The notes below the pieces were generated by a model. The model did no database searches and was not told where the DNA came from. It worked only from the letters and a program-made list of their open reading frames with translations. Both the position numbers and the translations under genes were made by a program. Positions 46,630-59,200 of a stretch of 64,000 bases of DNA are shown piece after piece (position 1 is the stretch's first letter; every line of letters begins with the position of its first letter). The DNA comes from Sorghum bicolor (Eukaryota > Streptophyta > Magnoliopsida > Poales > Poaceae), in the NCBI RefSeq assembly GCF_000003195.3, contig NC_012879.2, positions 35,829,596 to 35,893,595 on the forward strand, given 5' to 3'.

Positions 46630-47350
46630 TGTTGATGATGCAAAAGCTGATCTGCAAACACAAAGGGCTAATACCCGATTCAAACGTTAAGGCGTGCCAG
46701 CCGATTTAATCTTACTATCGGCAATGGTGATAACTCGAATACTTTGGTCCTGACAACAGTGATGCGCCCGGATGCCACGGCCAAGAGGTATTCACGCGGA
46801 ACTTGAGAATACGCCGAGCTTAAGTCGACGAACTCCTAAGAACTCGTAATGAAAAAGGAAAATATGACAAAGTCGTTAAAAAAGTAAATACTGGAATATG
46901 AGTAAAAGCTTGTGCTTGATTGATTGATAGATTCGCGTCTTACAAGGCCCTAGGGTCTACATTTATACCCTGCTCAAAGAGCTACAAACAGACACGACTA
47001 GAACTCGAATTCCAATTTAAACAGAATCCGTATACAAAACGATTTAAATAACTAATGAAAACATAAAACTATTCTCCCGTGATAAACTGGGACACCTCCA
47101 CAGGCTAATCGGCAACGTTCAAATCTTCCTTCCACGTCATCGGCAGACTCTCCATCGTAACCATCGGCAAAGGTTAACTCCGGCCATCAGCACAAACACA
47201 TCACCACCCATGGACTTAGCCACATCGAGCTGACTCCTCATCGGCAACCATCCTCATCGGCAACTTCTCCTGCAGATCAAGTATTGCTACCCTATCTTGC
47301 CGACCTACACTCTACCGATCCTGGATACGTGTCCAAAAACGGTGTCAACA
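46630..47350 (-). mobile_element. Tat-B 5' LTR (721 bp)
   Basis: It reads on the minus strand from TGTTGACACCG at 47350 to ATCAACA at 46630. TATAAAT lies at 46961-46967. It shares long blocks with 27121-27934 but is 93 bases shorter, so indels separate the two LTRs. Confidence 0.82.
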
Positions 47351-47809
47351 AGGTGGTACTGCAAACTCGTCTAAAGGTTCTTCCTCAGAAGGGTCACCTT
47401 CTTCTATGAAGAATCTAGCTTCATCTTCTAAGCCTGGTTTGCCTAAAAAGACTAAGGATGCAGCTATAAATTCCTCCAGCGGGTCTTCTTGTAGATAAGG
47501 TTCGGTCCTAGAGTTTATAGAATGCAAAATGGAGAATGGGAATTGAAGTTTCTTGCCTAAGCGAATTTTAAGCTTCCCAGATTGTCCTTCATAGAGAAGT
47601 CGCCTAAAAGGTTGCCCTATTAATAGGTGGAAGTCCCTTACATCAAAGATATAAAAACTTAAATGCACTAGGGTTCGTTCTACCTGGATTTGTAGAATGT
47701 GTAGGATTCCTAAACTAGGGATAATATGTCCTGAGAGACTTCTCATGAATTTTATTATTGGTATTATTACCATGTCTTGTACTAAATGTTCTTCAAAAGA
47801 CATAGACAT
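47351..47809 (-). pseudogene. Athila-type gag-protease fragment, retropepsin end
   Basis: On the minus strand the frame reads FYIFDVRDFHLLIGQPFRRL and LYEGQSGKLKIRLGKKLQFP, which are typical of the protease part of Athila-group polyproteins. It then has an acidic tail. It is cut at 47351 by the Tat-B LTR, so pol is missing here. The catalytic Asp region is not in this frame. Confidence 0.68.
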
Positions 47810-48840
47810 GATATTTACCCCTATAACTAGATTATAGAGAGCTTTTCTTTGATCCGTATTGATTATGCAATGAATTGGAATACAAGATGAAACAAAACGG
47901 ATTATTTTAGTGGAAAGCTCTGATTCTTCTAAACATTCACTACTTATAACCGATACTAATTCTCCTGAGGTTCTTTCAGGGGAAATATCCTCGGGGTGAT
48001 TAAAAGACTCTCTAGAGCTTATCTATGGCCTCTTAACAAAGTGATAATTCAAAGCGTTTCCAAATGTGGAAAAGAGATCAGGTTCTATATCTAGCATAAA
48101 ATCTAGAAATAGAATTTCTTTTTTTTCTTGCTCTAGACATGTTTTACGTGAAGTAGATGGTGTGTCTGGTGAAGGATTGGTTTCAGCTAACTAGGGTTGA
48201 GGTTCTACTTCTAGGAGGTAATCTAATTCAGTGGATAAGATTTGATCTAGGATTGATCTTGCTTTCTCAGAACATACATGCAAGAAAGATCATCCTGAAG
48301 TTGTGTCGAGCAACTTTCTACTTTCTCTACATAGACCTTTATAAAAATATTGTAAAAGAATAGGGTCTAGTAGACTAAGGTCCGGGCCAGATGCTAACAG
48401 TGTAGTAAATCGATTATAGGCTAAAGCCAATGATTCTTTAGATTCTTGCTTTATAGTGAGAACCTTGACTCAAAGGTCGATGATTTGGGTGATGGGACAG
48501 AAATCTAGGCAGAAGTTGGAACGTAAAGATGCCCAATCTCCTTGTTGTTTAACTATGGCTCTATTATACCATTATCTAGCTTTTCCCTTTAGTGAAAAAG
48601 GAAATAGCTTCCAACAGAGAGTTTTCATCAGATATGCCTTCAATGCAAAGACAATCACATGTTTGCTCAAAGTCTTTTATGTGTAGGTAAGGATTTTCAT
48701 CTCCTTTTCCTGAAAAGGATAGGCTTTGGACCAGCGCAATCAACCGCGGACTCAACCTATAGCTACATGTTTGGATAGGTTGTGATGACTCATGTCGCAC
48801 TAGGCTAGTCTCCGTGGGTGCAGAGAACTGAAGGATAGGA
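47810..48840 (-). pseudogene. Athila-type gag, decayed
   Basis: The minus strand encodes SLSFSGKGDENPYLHIKDFE, QTCDCLCIEGISDENSLLEA, KQQGDWASLRSNFCLDF and SGPDLSLLDPILLQYFYKGL. These are hallmarks of the capsid region of non-chromovirus gypsy elements of the Athila group. Frequent stops and shifts prevent any continuous frame. Gag would form the particle. It lies in the correct order between leader and protease. Confidence 0.7.
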
Positions 48841-48960
48841 ATGGAATTTAAGGTATCAATAAGAAAAGGTAAGATGTAAGAAAAGGTGAGATAACAAAAA
48901 ATGATAAAAGTGTGATATAAGATAGAGTAAGATAAGGTTATCTATAAGCAGACCGTCTTT

Positions 48961-48979
48961 CTCCCTAGCAAGGGCGCCA
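48961..48979 (-). other. Athila primer binding site
   Basis: TGGCGCCCTTGCTAGGGAG on the minus strand is close to the tRNA-Asp-type site of Athila elements and sits eight bases after the LTR end. Confidence 0.7.
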
Positions 48980-48987
48980 TAAATGCT

Positions 48988-49722
48988 TGTTGATATTAGT
49001 TATGCACATGAAAGAATCAAAGAGAAATAATCCGCAAGCGCACAGATATCAGTGAGCACTTCACTTAGGAGATAAGTCTAGAGTATCGTATTTATTTTTT
49101 ACCACTAGGAGAAAGCGTGCAAAAGACTAACCTTTTATCCTACCTACTACCCACGGGTTGCAAGACAAGATAGTGAGAATTAAGTGGTATACAGAGAACT
49201 CTTCCTTCAGTCTTCTTCTAACCAATGGTAAGCTGTGTAGATATTGTTCTAAGGGGAGTAACTAGAGCAAAGAGACACCTCAGAGACTGCTTAACCCTAG
49301 TACCATATACACTACCTGACCTACTGACGATACGTGGATTACTGAGAGCCAAGAGGATTGTCACTTCCCCCAAAAGGCTACCACAAATCCAGCCAAGCAT
49401 GGAGTATCTATGAGTATTCCTACCCTAAGAACCATGCTTCCGCTACGAATAATTATTCTATTCCCTACACGAAGCAAATAAAGTAAACTCATAAACCAAA
49501 GAACAATAAGAACAACAACTTACTAGTTTTAGAAGTTGAATTGCTGAATGATTCTAGAACCAAGCCTCGGGTTAGGAGACTTAATCCCAAAGATACAAAG
49601 AAGAAGGCACTGATAGGCCAGCCTTCCTCAACTCCTATCTTCACCATATACTCTCTCAATCTCTCTTGTTGCTATCACCCTAAACAGACAGATCCAATCG
49701 AGGGTCCTCTCTCTGTCTAACT
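48988..49722 (-). mobile_element. Athila-type LTR (minus orientation, right end uncertain)
   Basis: The LTR ends ...ATCAACA at 48988 on the minus strand. The U5 landmark GATATCTGTGCGCTTGCGGA lies near 49030-49050. Its start is cut or hidden where Tekay LTR sequence begins at 49723. Confidence 0.66.
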
Positions 49723-50815
49723 TGTAACAGAACTATCCAATTTATAAGAATTCAAGTGAATTAGCGACCACGGGAGTAGTCAAGCCAATGGACTTGAACC
49801 CATATAAACCCGGTAGTCCGACGAAACCTTAGAAGATCTCGATTCAACCAACATACAACCAAGACGGTACATGATCAAGCATCGCCATCACAGATTACAA
49901 CATTCGTCACAAAACATAGTTTTACATACACATCGGAGATCAAAATAGCGTTATTACAACATAGTTCAGTAGCAGAAGCAAATTAGTTTGAAACCACACA
50001 CACTCAGTTTAATTACATGCCAGCTTCATGATCAACCCAACAAAAGCACAACTGAAGGTTCGAGAGGTGATCTTGCCCGAGATCTATTCATCATCCACAG
50101 CCGGATGGTGAGAGTTAGCAAAATAGCCGTGATACACGACATCATCTGCAACAAGGGTAAATAAAACCCTGAGTACGAGAAGGTACTCAGCTAGACTTAC
50201 ACGTCATAAACCAGAAATAAAGTGACACCAAGGAGTATGCAAGGCTCATATTTGTGTACTGGTTTGACTCAGATTTTGCATAAAAAGCTTTAGTTTTGTG
50301 TACCACATTTATCCATTTTCAGCAGCAAGTTCATTACTTAAAGCAGCTATCCACTAGGTTAGCACCTATTCTAAGCATACACTTGAGTATTAAGCATCAC
50401 AATAATAACCATATCCGGATTATCACATAGCCATCATCATTCTCATCATAACCATCAAGTTTATTTAGTGAGTTCTACGTTGCCGCTGCTCGAGTCAAGT
50501 TCTCACTATCCGGGAGAGACGGCGATTCGAATCGATTCCTATCTAGCTGGAGGGGTATTCCTAGCACTCACCCAAGCATACCTCATGAGGGCAGCTCGGA
50601 TGACCTTTAGCACAACTCCGGACCAATTCTCGGGTCCGTACAGCGCTGCACCCCCAGGGACCACCAATCTGCCTGGGTTAGGACTCTAATCTGACTCCTC
50701 GGTCTTACGCCATTGACTCCCCGTAGATACTTGCTACCAACCGGGGTGCGCACTTAAACCGAACGGGGTATCCGGCCGGAGATGCACTCGTAGGCTTCGC
50801 GGTCGGAATGACTTG
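49723..50815 (-). mobile_element. Tekay LTR fragment (3' quarter, same subfamily as 613-5099)
   Basis: It begins TGTAACAGAAC on the plus strand, the inverse of the end of the 613-5099 LTR, and follows that LTR to about its position 4030. It then jumps at 50815 to internal Tekay sequence. This is the downstream part of a 3' LTR in minus orientation. Confidence 0.78.
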
Positions 50816-51391
50816 AATTTCAGCTTGCGCATCACTAAAGGCTTTGCGGTGCTTGCGCACGCGCTTGTGCAGTTTGCGCCGCCCAATTTGAGCTTGCTGA
50901 AGCGCTAGCATGGCTTATACATAGGTGTCTTGGTGTACATAGTACAGCTTAAGTACCGCCAGCATAGCACTCATGGCGGGGCTAGAGCTATATCCTAGTA
51001 TGGTTTCTCTCATCTCGAGGGACTTAGTTCCTATCTAGGATATAAAGGTGTCAGTTACACTCACTCTAGGAAAAGATCCAGCTGGGCCATTGATTAGCTC
51101 ATCACCAAAGTCCTAGCATATCTCCAACAACACTTCTAAGGTGGCTACTTGGGCACCATCCCAAGGAGTTTGACCATCGGACTACACTACCCATCCTAGC
51201 CACTGTGGGTTTTTTGGACAAGGAGGAACTGTAATTTGGACATCTACCCAAGGCAAAGATCCTGCATGCTCGGCCACTGTCCAAGTGTACTGAGGTGGTT
51301 CCTCATATCCCACTGAACTTAGTACCCTCCACAACAAGGTAGGAGTGCCAAACATGTCCAGAAAAGTCTCACTTGCATGTGGGGCTGCCAT
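50816..51391 (-). pseudogene. Tekay N-terminal gag module, second copy, fused to LTR
   Basis: The ATG ends at 51391 (MAAPHASETFLDMFGTPTLL), and the frame continues with PPQYTWTVAEHAG, a stop at about 51182, then the basic segment QAQIGRRKLHKRVRKHRKAF. It stops making sense at 50816, where LTR sequence begins. Most of the element between the module and the end of the 3' LTR is deleted. The stop near 51182 lies in the same area as one in the 13865-14486 copy. Confidence 0.7.
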
Positions 51392-51677
51392 CTGTCGGGA
51401 AAGACCACAATTGAGTGAGGAAAGATTATTACAAGAGAAGATATTTAGGTATAAGTTTAAGAATTACAAGAATTTTAAATAGTGCATAAAGGATGCATGA
51501 TGGATTCATGATGCATGCGCGTTCCATACGTCCTTACCATCCCTAGAAAATAAAATTCTAGCGGTATAGTCGGTGGCATACATACGTGCTCTCTTTATAC
51601 GTAGATACTCGGTCTACAGGTTTTGCTGTTACTATATCTGCAGAAAATTCATTTCAACCCAACCCCACAAGAGTATA
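51392..51677 (-). other. Tekay 5' leader remnant
   Basis: It matches 14487-14718 and about 60304-60570. The neighbouring LTR is inserted at 51678, where the leader diverges from the copy at 60570; the five bases before it are GTATA. Confidence 0.55.
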
Positions 51678-54600
51678 TGTCACAGAACCGACCAAATTAT
51701 AAGAGTTCAAGTGTAGAAACGATCGACTAGCAATCAAGTTTCCAAACTTGAGCCCATATAATCCCGGTAGTCAATTGAAATCATGAAGGACTTCAAACCA
51801 ACTTGCAACAAACTAAGATCGTAATAATTCAGCACAACACAGCGAATGTTACATAGTCATTCATTGCCGTCGAAGCGGCACCACATCGGAGTTATTAAGT
51901 TATTACAACACATGTTCGAAGTAGCGGAAGCAAAATAATTACACACACACTTTCCAAAGTTCAGTTCACATGTTCGTGTTACTGCCAGAGTCTACACCAT
52001 CCTTCCAAAAGCAACAGGGACGAGTTTGTTAGAGAACCGTGCCCAACGGTTAGTCCTCATCCCCAGCGGGATGGAGACAGGTCTTGCAGAAGCCGTCATA
52101 AAAAGATGTCATCTGCAACAGGTGGGAATAAACCCTGAGTACGAGATTGTACTCAGCTAGACTTACGCATCTAGTAAAACATAAAAGACACCAAGGATCA
52201 TGCAAGGCTAACATCAAGTGGAGTTGGTTGACTCACATTTGCCAAAAGCTTGCATTAAAACTACATTATTGTGAGAGCATCATATTTATTCATCATCAGC
52301 CTACCACTAGATTAGCACCTGTACTAAAGTACTTCGCTTGATTATTACAAGCAATAATAACCATATCAAGTTCATCATATATTCTCCCTTGCTATCATCA
52401 TTATCATGAACCAAAGTTCCTTAGTGAATGCTACGTTTGCCGCTGCTCTGTCAAGTTCTCACTTAACGGGAGAGACGGCGATTCGAATCGAATTCCTATC
52501 CAGCTGGAGGGGTATTCCCATCAATCACCCAAGCTTCCCCTGCCGGAGAGCCAACGGGTCACCTTTGATACGACTCTGGAATCGCGGTTCCGATAAGCAC
52601 CGCACTCTTAGGGCTACCACTCTGCCAGGGAGGTCAGGAATTTTAACTCACCTGCCTTTGGGCTTACGCCAATGGTCCCCCGCACACCGCACTTCCTTCG
52701 GTAGTGCGCACTTTATACTTATCGACCTTCCAGCCTGAGTCATATTACTTGGCTTTGCGGTCGAAACGAGTTATCCGGCCAACTAAGTGTTAGGCATGCG
52801 TTCAACATTACAAGAGGACGTACAATGGTCGGTCCTTAGCTACCACAGACGGAGTTACTACAACCTTGCAAAACTCCGCCCGGCTTAAGTCAATTTAATC
52901 AGGTTCCATTCGCGATAGCACATATAGACCATCGTATACCGATACAACCCTATATCGCGCAGGTGACAGGAAATCACCTGACTTCTACCGATTAAGCATG
53001 GCTAAGCTGCTACTCGATCCTAACTCTATAACCAAGGTGTAGTGAGTTATCTGGACAAGGATGGAGTAAAATGCAGCAGGAGTTTCATCACAACTCCTAT
53101 ACTTAATGCAGCAATAGATATAACATATTAAGTAAACTTTTAAAAGTAAAGGGAGGCTTAGAATGCTCCGGGGCATGCCTTTCACGTACGAGGCTGGCTC
53201 GTGGTTCGGGCACTCAACTTCTTCTTCGGGCTCCTCGAGTCCGACTGGCTGGACCTCCACTTCCTGGCTGCCGTCCTGGCCTTCGGGTTTGACTTGGAGC
53301 TCGTAGGAAGCAGTCGCGTCCGATGCACCTATTGCATGCTCAACGAATAAGAAGATGTGCATAAAAGGATGAATGCTTAACGCATAAATAAACTCACTGG
53401 ACACTCATTTACGGAGTAACTTCTAATTTAACCCACAAAGGAAAACGACATGAATTAACAAACTAGGCAAGTCAACCTATAAGCAGCAAGCAACACAAAA
53501 CAGAACAGCTCACTAAACAGACCATAGCTGTTGCTACAAGGATCCAACAAACTCAAGTGAGGACATTCTGGAGAGCTCATGAAATTATCTACAAATCATC
53601 TTTTAACATCACAGCAAGATTCATGGGTTAACCAGGTCATTTAAACAAAGTTCCAGGTTCTGCCCCAGAAAAACAGAGAACACTTATTTCTGGAACCCCA
53701 ACTTGGAACAGCTATAACTTTTAAACTACTAGGCCAAATGACCCAAAATTTAAACCACAGCTAGTCCACAAAGTTTGCAACAACTTTGATTCAGACAAGC
53801 CTCCCAGAAAAACAAGTTAGCAACAAGTAAAGACTATATTACTCCCTTGCTGTCCAGAACAGCCTTTAACCCTTGAATTAATTATTTGATGACATAACCA
53901 AAACATAAACAATGCCAACCACATGGCTTATGAGCACAAGCACACCACAAGATAACCAGAACATCATAGGATAACCTCAAAACAATTACTAACAAGGCAT
54001 TTATTAATTTAATTCTAGAAAAGAGCATAAATACAATATACTAGTAAAATTGCTCAGAAAAATCTACAAAAACTACAGAAGCACAAGTATAGCATCAAAG
54101 CATCACCATAAAAATTTTAGAGCAATTGCACATACCAAATTAAACATATGCATTTAACATGTGACAAGGTGTGTATTTCATAAATTCAGAAACATTACTT
54201 ATATGGTGTCAAACAACAGATTTCAGATTATTTATATATTATGAACACCATAAACAAGTTCACCACCAAAGTAGAGCACCAGCATAAGCAGCAATTATTT
54301 TATATGATATAATTAAGGAAACAAGCCAAATCTCATACATAAATTACATATCAAAGCTGCAGTACTCCAAAAATCATGAAATATTTTTCATAGCACTCCA
54401 GTACCACACAGAGACTACCATAAAAATTTCATAGCAAACTAAGCAGTAAAACAAGAGATATGAATTTATCCAAGAATAACAAGATTAAATCCTTAATAAA
54501 TATTTTCCCAGAAAACATGGTTCATTTTATATTTTTATTAAAAACTAGCCATCTCAAGGATTACCACAAAATTGATTTCACAATTTTTGGATCACCAGAA

Positions 54601-56256
54601 CCAGAGATATGATTTTTGCAAGAAGGCCAAAAATCAGGATCTGAATAAAAGAAAAGGAGGGAAGGGAGGTGACACTGACAGCGGGCCCTGCATGTCAGGG
54701 TCATCTTCCCCACAGCCGAGGCGACTCTCGCCGGCGATTTCTCAGCGACGGCGAGGTCTCCGGCCAAACCAAGGGCACCATTGTGATCCCCAGACTCTAA
54801 CGACTCGATTGATCCCCTTTTCCCCGCGGCGGAGCCACCGGAAGGGGCTCGCCGTCGATCATGGCGGCTCGGCGGAGGTGCTCTGCGTTACGCCGGAGCC
54901 CTCAGGCCGGTAGAGCGTGACCTAGGGTTTCCTACAGCACCAGCGGACTACGGCGAAGCTTCCTAGGTAAGCGGCTAGGCTTGAAACGTCGTGGGATGCG
55001 CTGGCCACGGAAGACCCCAACTCCGGCGGAACACGGCGACGCTGCGCATCGTGTCCGGCGACGGTGGGTGCGGTAGAGCGTCCACCGAGAGGCGCAACCG
55101 CTAGCTAAGGACCTAAGCTACCTCTAGAACCTAACCAAAGGAGACGAGAGGCTCTGAGAAGCCCAGCATTGAGCTCGCCGGAGAAGAAGGTCACGGCGAC
55201 CCGATTTGGGGGAAGAAGGAAATGGCGGCTCACCGGTGTGTTTCACGTCGAGATAGAGGGTGGAGAGTGGAGAGCGGCTCATGGCGGAGCTATGGGTGGA
55301 GTTTGGTGGACTGCGACGCAGCGAGGAGCGCACACGAGCTCGCCGGAGTGAGCTCGCGACGGGGAGCTCGCTGCGGGTGAGTTTTAGGCGAGAGAGGGCG
55401 AGGCAGAGCGAATGGACGCGTCCACTTCGCTCGGGACGTCGCCGTGGAGGACATGCGCACGCTGGGAGCTCACAAGCGGGGCTAGGAGCGACGTACGGAC
55501 ACCAAATGTCGACGGAGCTCTGCCGCCGGTCGGCCACGTCGACGAGCTCGGCTTCGATTGAGAGAAAACGATGAATGTGTGACAGAGCGACTTCGACGGT
55601 AATTATCTCCGAAACCAAGACGAATTAGGGGATGATGCAGTTGACAAAGTTGGAGTTCCAATCGAGTGCTACAACATTGTCAATTAGAGCAAAAGCCAGA
55701 TCGGCCTGTATTGAGATATATGGAGTTTTCAAAATCAATCGAGCAAACTGTTAAAGCCAGGACTTAGCCAAAATCGACCAAGTGCCAAAACAGCACCCAA
55801 TTCTTCCTTGCAAGCACTTTTTGGACAAGTTGTGATCATTTTCATGAGATGGCCATAAAACAACTTTTGTTACTTATAAAATGTGCTACAACTTTTCTGT
55901 AGAAAGTTTTGACATGCAAACATTTTATGAAACACTTTTTAAAATCCTAAGCAAAAGAGGTTTCTAGAGCCTATTTGCATAAGTATGACTTAAGTGATTA
56001 TTTTGGAGAAATGATCAACATGAACATTGTTCCCAAGGTTAAGTTAAGCATAGATAAACTATTTAACAAGGCATAACACACAAACACAAGCATGGTTCAC
56101 TCAAACATAAGCATAGGGAGCCTATATAAGCAATTAAAACACATTTTGCATAAAATGACATGGCTCAAGGTAGATGATGATCATGGCATGCTTGAATAGA
56201 AGATGATGCTCATGTTATGCATGTGATTTATGCAACCATAACACTAGGGTGTTACA
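51678..56256 (-). mobile_element. Tekay/Del-type 3' LTR (4579 bp)
   Basis: On the plus strand it runs from TGTCACAGAACC to AGGGTGTTACA. A polypurine tract and polyprotein follow on its right, so it is the 3' LTR of the minus-strand Tekay copy. It matches the solo LTR 6294-10851 nearly throughout, including the CpG-rich region (about 54640-55580). Confidence 0.9.
53140..53328 (-). CDS. LTR-embedded exon-like block (third copy)
   Basis: It is the counterpart of 7755-7943, with VECPNHEPASYVKGMPRSIL after the same ATAG|GTG junction. Two amino-acid changes in the core relative to the solo LTR copy leave the frame intact. Confidence 0.42.
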
Positions 56257-56273
56257 GCCCTCCCCCCTTACAA
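56257..56273 (-). other. Polypurine tract of the minus-strand Tekay element
   Basis: TAAGGGGGGAGGGC on the minus strand ends at the LTR start, as in the left Tekay element. Confidence 0.8.
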
Positions 56274-56298
56274 AAATCTCGTCCTGATATTTGAAAGC

Positions 56299-59200
56299 TT
56301 ACTGATTTTCGAAGAATGTTTTGTAAACTTCTTTTAAATAATCCTCCGTCTCCCAAGTGGCATCTTCCTCCCCATGGTTACTCCACAACACCTTGTAGAA
56401 CTTAACCACACGATTACGAGTCGCCCGTTCCTTGCGGTCAAGAACCGCTACAGGTTTTTCTTCATACACCAAGTCTGACTTCAACTTGATATCTCGAACT
56501 TCCACTCGTTCCTCTGGTACACGAAGGCACTTCTTCAATTGTGATACGTGGAAGACAGGGAAAATAGCCCGAAGCCCAACTGGGAGTTGAACTTTGTACG
56601 CCACATTCCCTTTCCTTTCGAGAATCCGATAAGGTCCCACATAACGAGGTGCAAGATTTCGCTTGACTCCGAACCTTTGTACACCCTTCATCGGAGACAC
56701 CTTGATATACACATGGTCACCGATGGCAAATTCAATCGGCTTCCTTCTTTTGTCAGCATAACTTTTCTAACGAGCTTGAGCAGGTTCCAGATGTTGCTGG
56801 ATGGTACAGACTTGCTGCTCTGCTTCGTTCATGAAATCGATGCCATAATACCTTCGCTCTCCGGCTTCTAACCAATTCAACGGGGTTCGACACTTTCGAC
56901 CATACAGGGCTTCAAATGGAGCCATCTTGATACTCTCCTGATAACTATTGTTGTAGGAGAACTCAGCTAATGGCAACCACTTAACCCAAGAACCCTTTGA
57001 AGAGAGAGCGCATGCCCTCAACATGTCTTCTAAGATTTGGTTAACACGTTCAGTTTGACCTGCTGTTTGGGGGTGATATGCCAAACTACGGACCAAGTGA
57101 GTACCAATCTGCTCATGCAAACACTCCCAAAAACGAGCAGTGAACTGTGGTCCACGATTTGATATAATTGTTCGAGGCACACCATACTGACGAACAATGT
57201 GCTCGAAATACAACTCCGCATACTGATGTGGACGATAGTCAGTTCGAACTGGAATAAATCGAGCAACCTTGGTCAAACGATCTAAAATCACCCAGATAGA
57301 GTCGTAACCCTTAACAGAAGTTGGGAGTCCAACGATGAAATCCATGCTGACTTCTTCCCATTTCCAACCAGAAATTGACAAGGGTTGAAGTAAACCAGCT
57401 TTCATGTGAACAACCTTCACACGACAACAATTGTCACAACGAGCGACAAAAGCAGCAATCTCCTTTTTCATCATTGTCCACCAAAACAGAGGTTTCAAAT
57501 CCTGATACATCTTGCTACTACCAGGATGAATAGACAAATTGGATGAATGAACTTCAGATAAGATCTGATTTCATAGTTCACGGTCTTTTGGGACCACTAG
57601 TCGGTCTTTAAACCAAAGAATTCCGTTATCATCGACCCGGAAATGCTTGGTTTCTTCTTCTTTCATTTTCCTCTTTATATGATGGATGCCTAGATCTATT
57701 TTCTGCAATTCGATGACTCGGTTGCGAAGAGTACTCTCTAGAGAAATCTGATTGAGCACCAGTGGATGCTTAAGATGTGACAACAACGGATCTTCCACTT
57801 GGATTGAGTGACAGTGCGCTTTCCGACTCAAGGCATCCGCAACCACGTTCGCCTTGCCCGGATGATAGTGCACTTGTAGATTATAATCCTTAATCAACTC
57901 AAGCCATCTTCGCTGCCACATGTTCAGTTCAGGTTGAGTGAAGATATACTTGAGGCTCTTATGGTCAGTGTAGATATTGCACAGATTACCCAGCAAATAA
58001 TGCCTCCAGATTTTCAAAGCATGAACAACTACTGCCAATTCTAAGTCATGAGTAGGGTAATTGACCTCATGCTTTCGAAGTTGGCGTGAGGCATACGCGA
58101 TAGCGCGACCTTCTTGCATCAACACACAGCCTAAACCAATACCCGAGGCGTCGCAGAAGACATCGAAGGGCTTCTCGATATCAGGCTGAGCTAGGACAGG
58201 AGCTGATGTCAACAATGTCCTCAACTTGTGGAATGCCTCTTCACACTCAAGCGTCCACACAAACTTCTCATCTTTCTGAAGTAGACGAGTCATAGGCTTG
58301 GATATTTTTGAGAATTCAGGAATGAATCGACGATAATATCCAGCCAGACCGAGAGAACTCCGAACCTCGTGTACCGAAGTTGGAACCTACCAATCCAGCA
58401 CTTCTTGCACCTTAGCCGGATCCACCGATATGCCTTCCTCAGATAAGACATGGCCCAAGAAAGCTACTTTCTTCAGCCAAAACTCGCATTTGCTGAACTT
58501 GGCATAAAGCTGATGCTCACACAAACGCGACAACACTATACGTAGATGCTCGGCATGTTCCTCTTCATTGCAAGAATATACCAAGATATCATCAATGAAG
58601 ACCACCACAAACTTGTCCAATTCGGGCACGAACACCGAGTTCATGAGATACATGAAGTGAGCAGGTGCATTTGTAAGACCGAAGGACATGACGAGATACT
58701 CATACAACCCATACCTCATCGAGAAAGCTGTCTTAGGTACATCTTCAGGACGGATCTTGATCTGATGATACCCAGATCGCAAATCAATCTTGGATAGTAC
58801 CTTAGCTTTAGACAACTGATCAAACAAGATATCAATGCGAGGGAGAGGGTATTTATTCTTGATGGTCACCGCATTTAGGGGACAATAGTCCACACACATG
58901 CGCAAAGATTGACCCTTCTTCTTCACAAAGATAGCCAGACAACCCCAAGGAGAAGAACTAGGACGGATAAGACCCTTCTTCAACAACTCATTTAGTTGGG
59001 TCTTAAGCTCAGCTAGCTCATTTGGTGGCATTCTATAAGGTCTTCTAGAGATAGGAGCGGTACCTGGAATCAATTCAATTTTGAACTCCACATCCCGATC
59101 TGGAGGAAGCCCGGGTAAATCATCAGGAAATACATCCGGGAACTCACACACCACCGGAATATCCTGGATGGCCTTAGCTATAACTGCATTCACGGTGCTA

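Larger units (their letters stand above)
27121..47350 (-). mobile_element. Tat-lineage element 'Tat-B' with foreign DNA in place of most of pol
   Basis: Two same-orientation LTRs (27121-27934 and 46630-47350) share TGTTGACACCG starts and TTTGCATC...AACA ends. The left one is preceded on its inner side by a polypurine tract and the right one by a primer site, so they are the 3' and 5' LTRs of a minus-strand element. Inside are gag (43978-46581), a short integrase end (31991-32535) and an antisense ORF (28502-31846). Protease, RT, RNase H and the integrase core are absent. The gap is filled by a Helitron and an Athila-like LTR. The flanking five bases (CCCAT left, AGGTG right) do not match. Confidence 0.78.
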
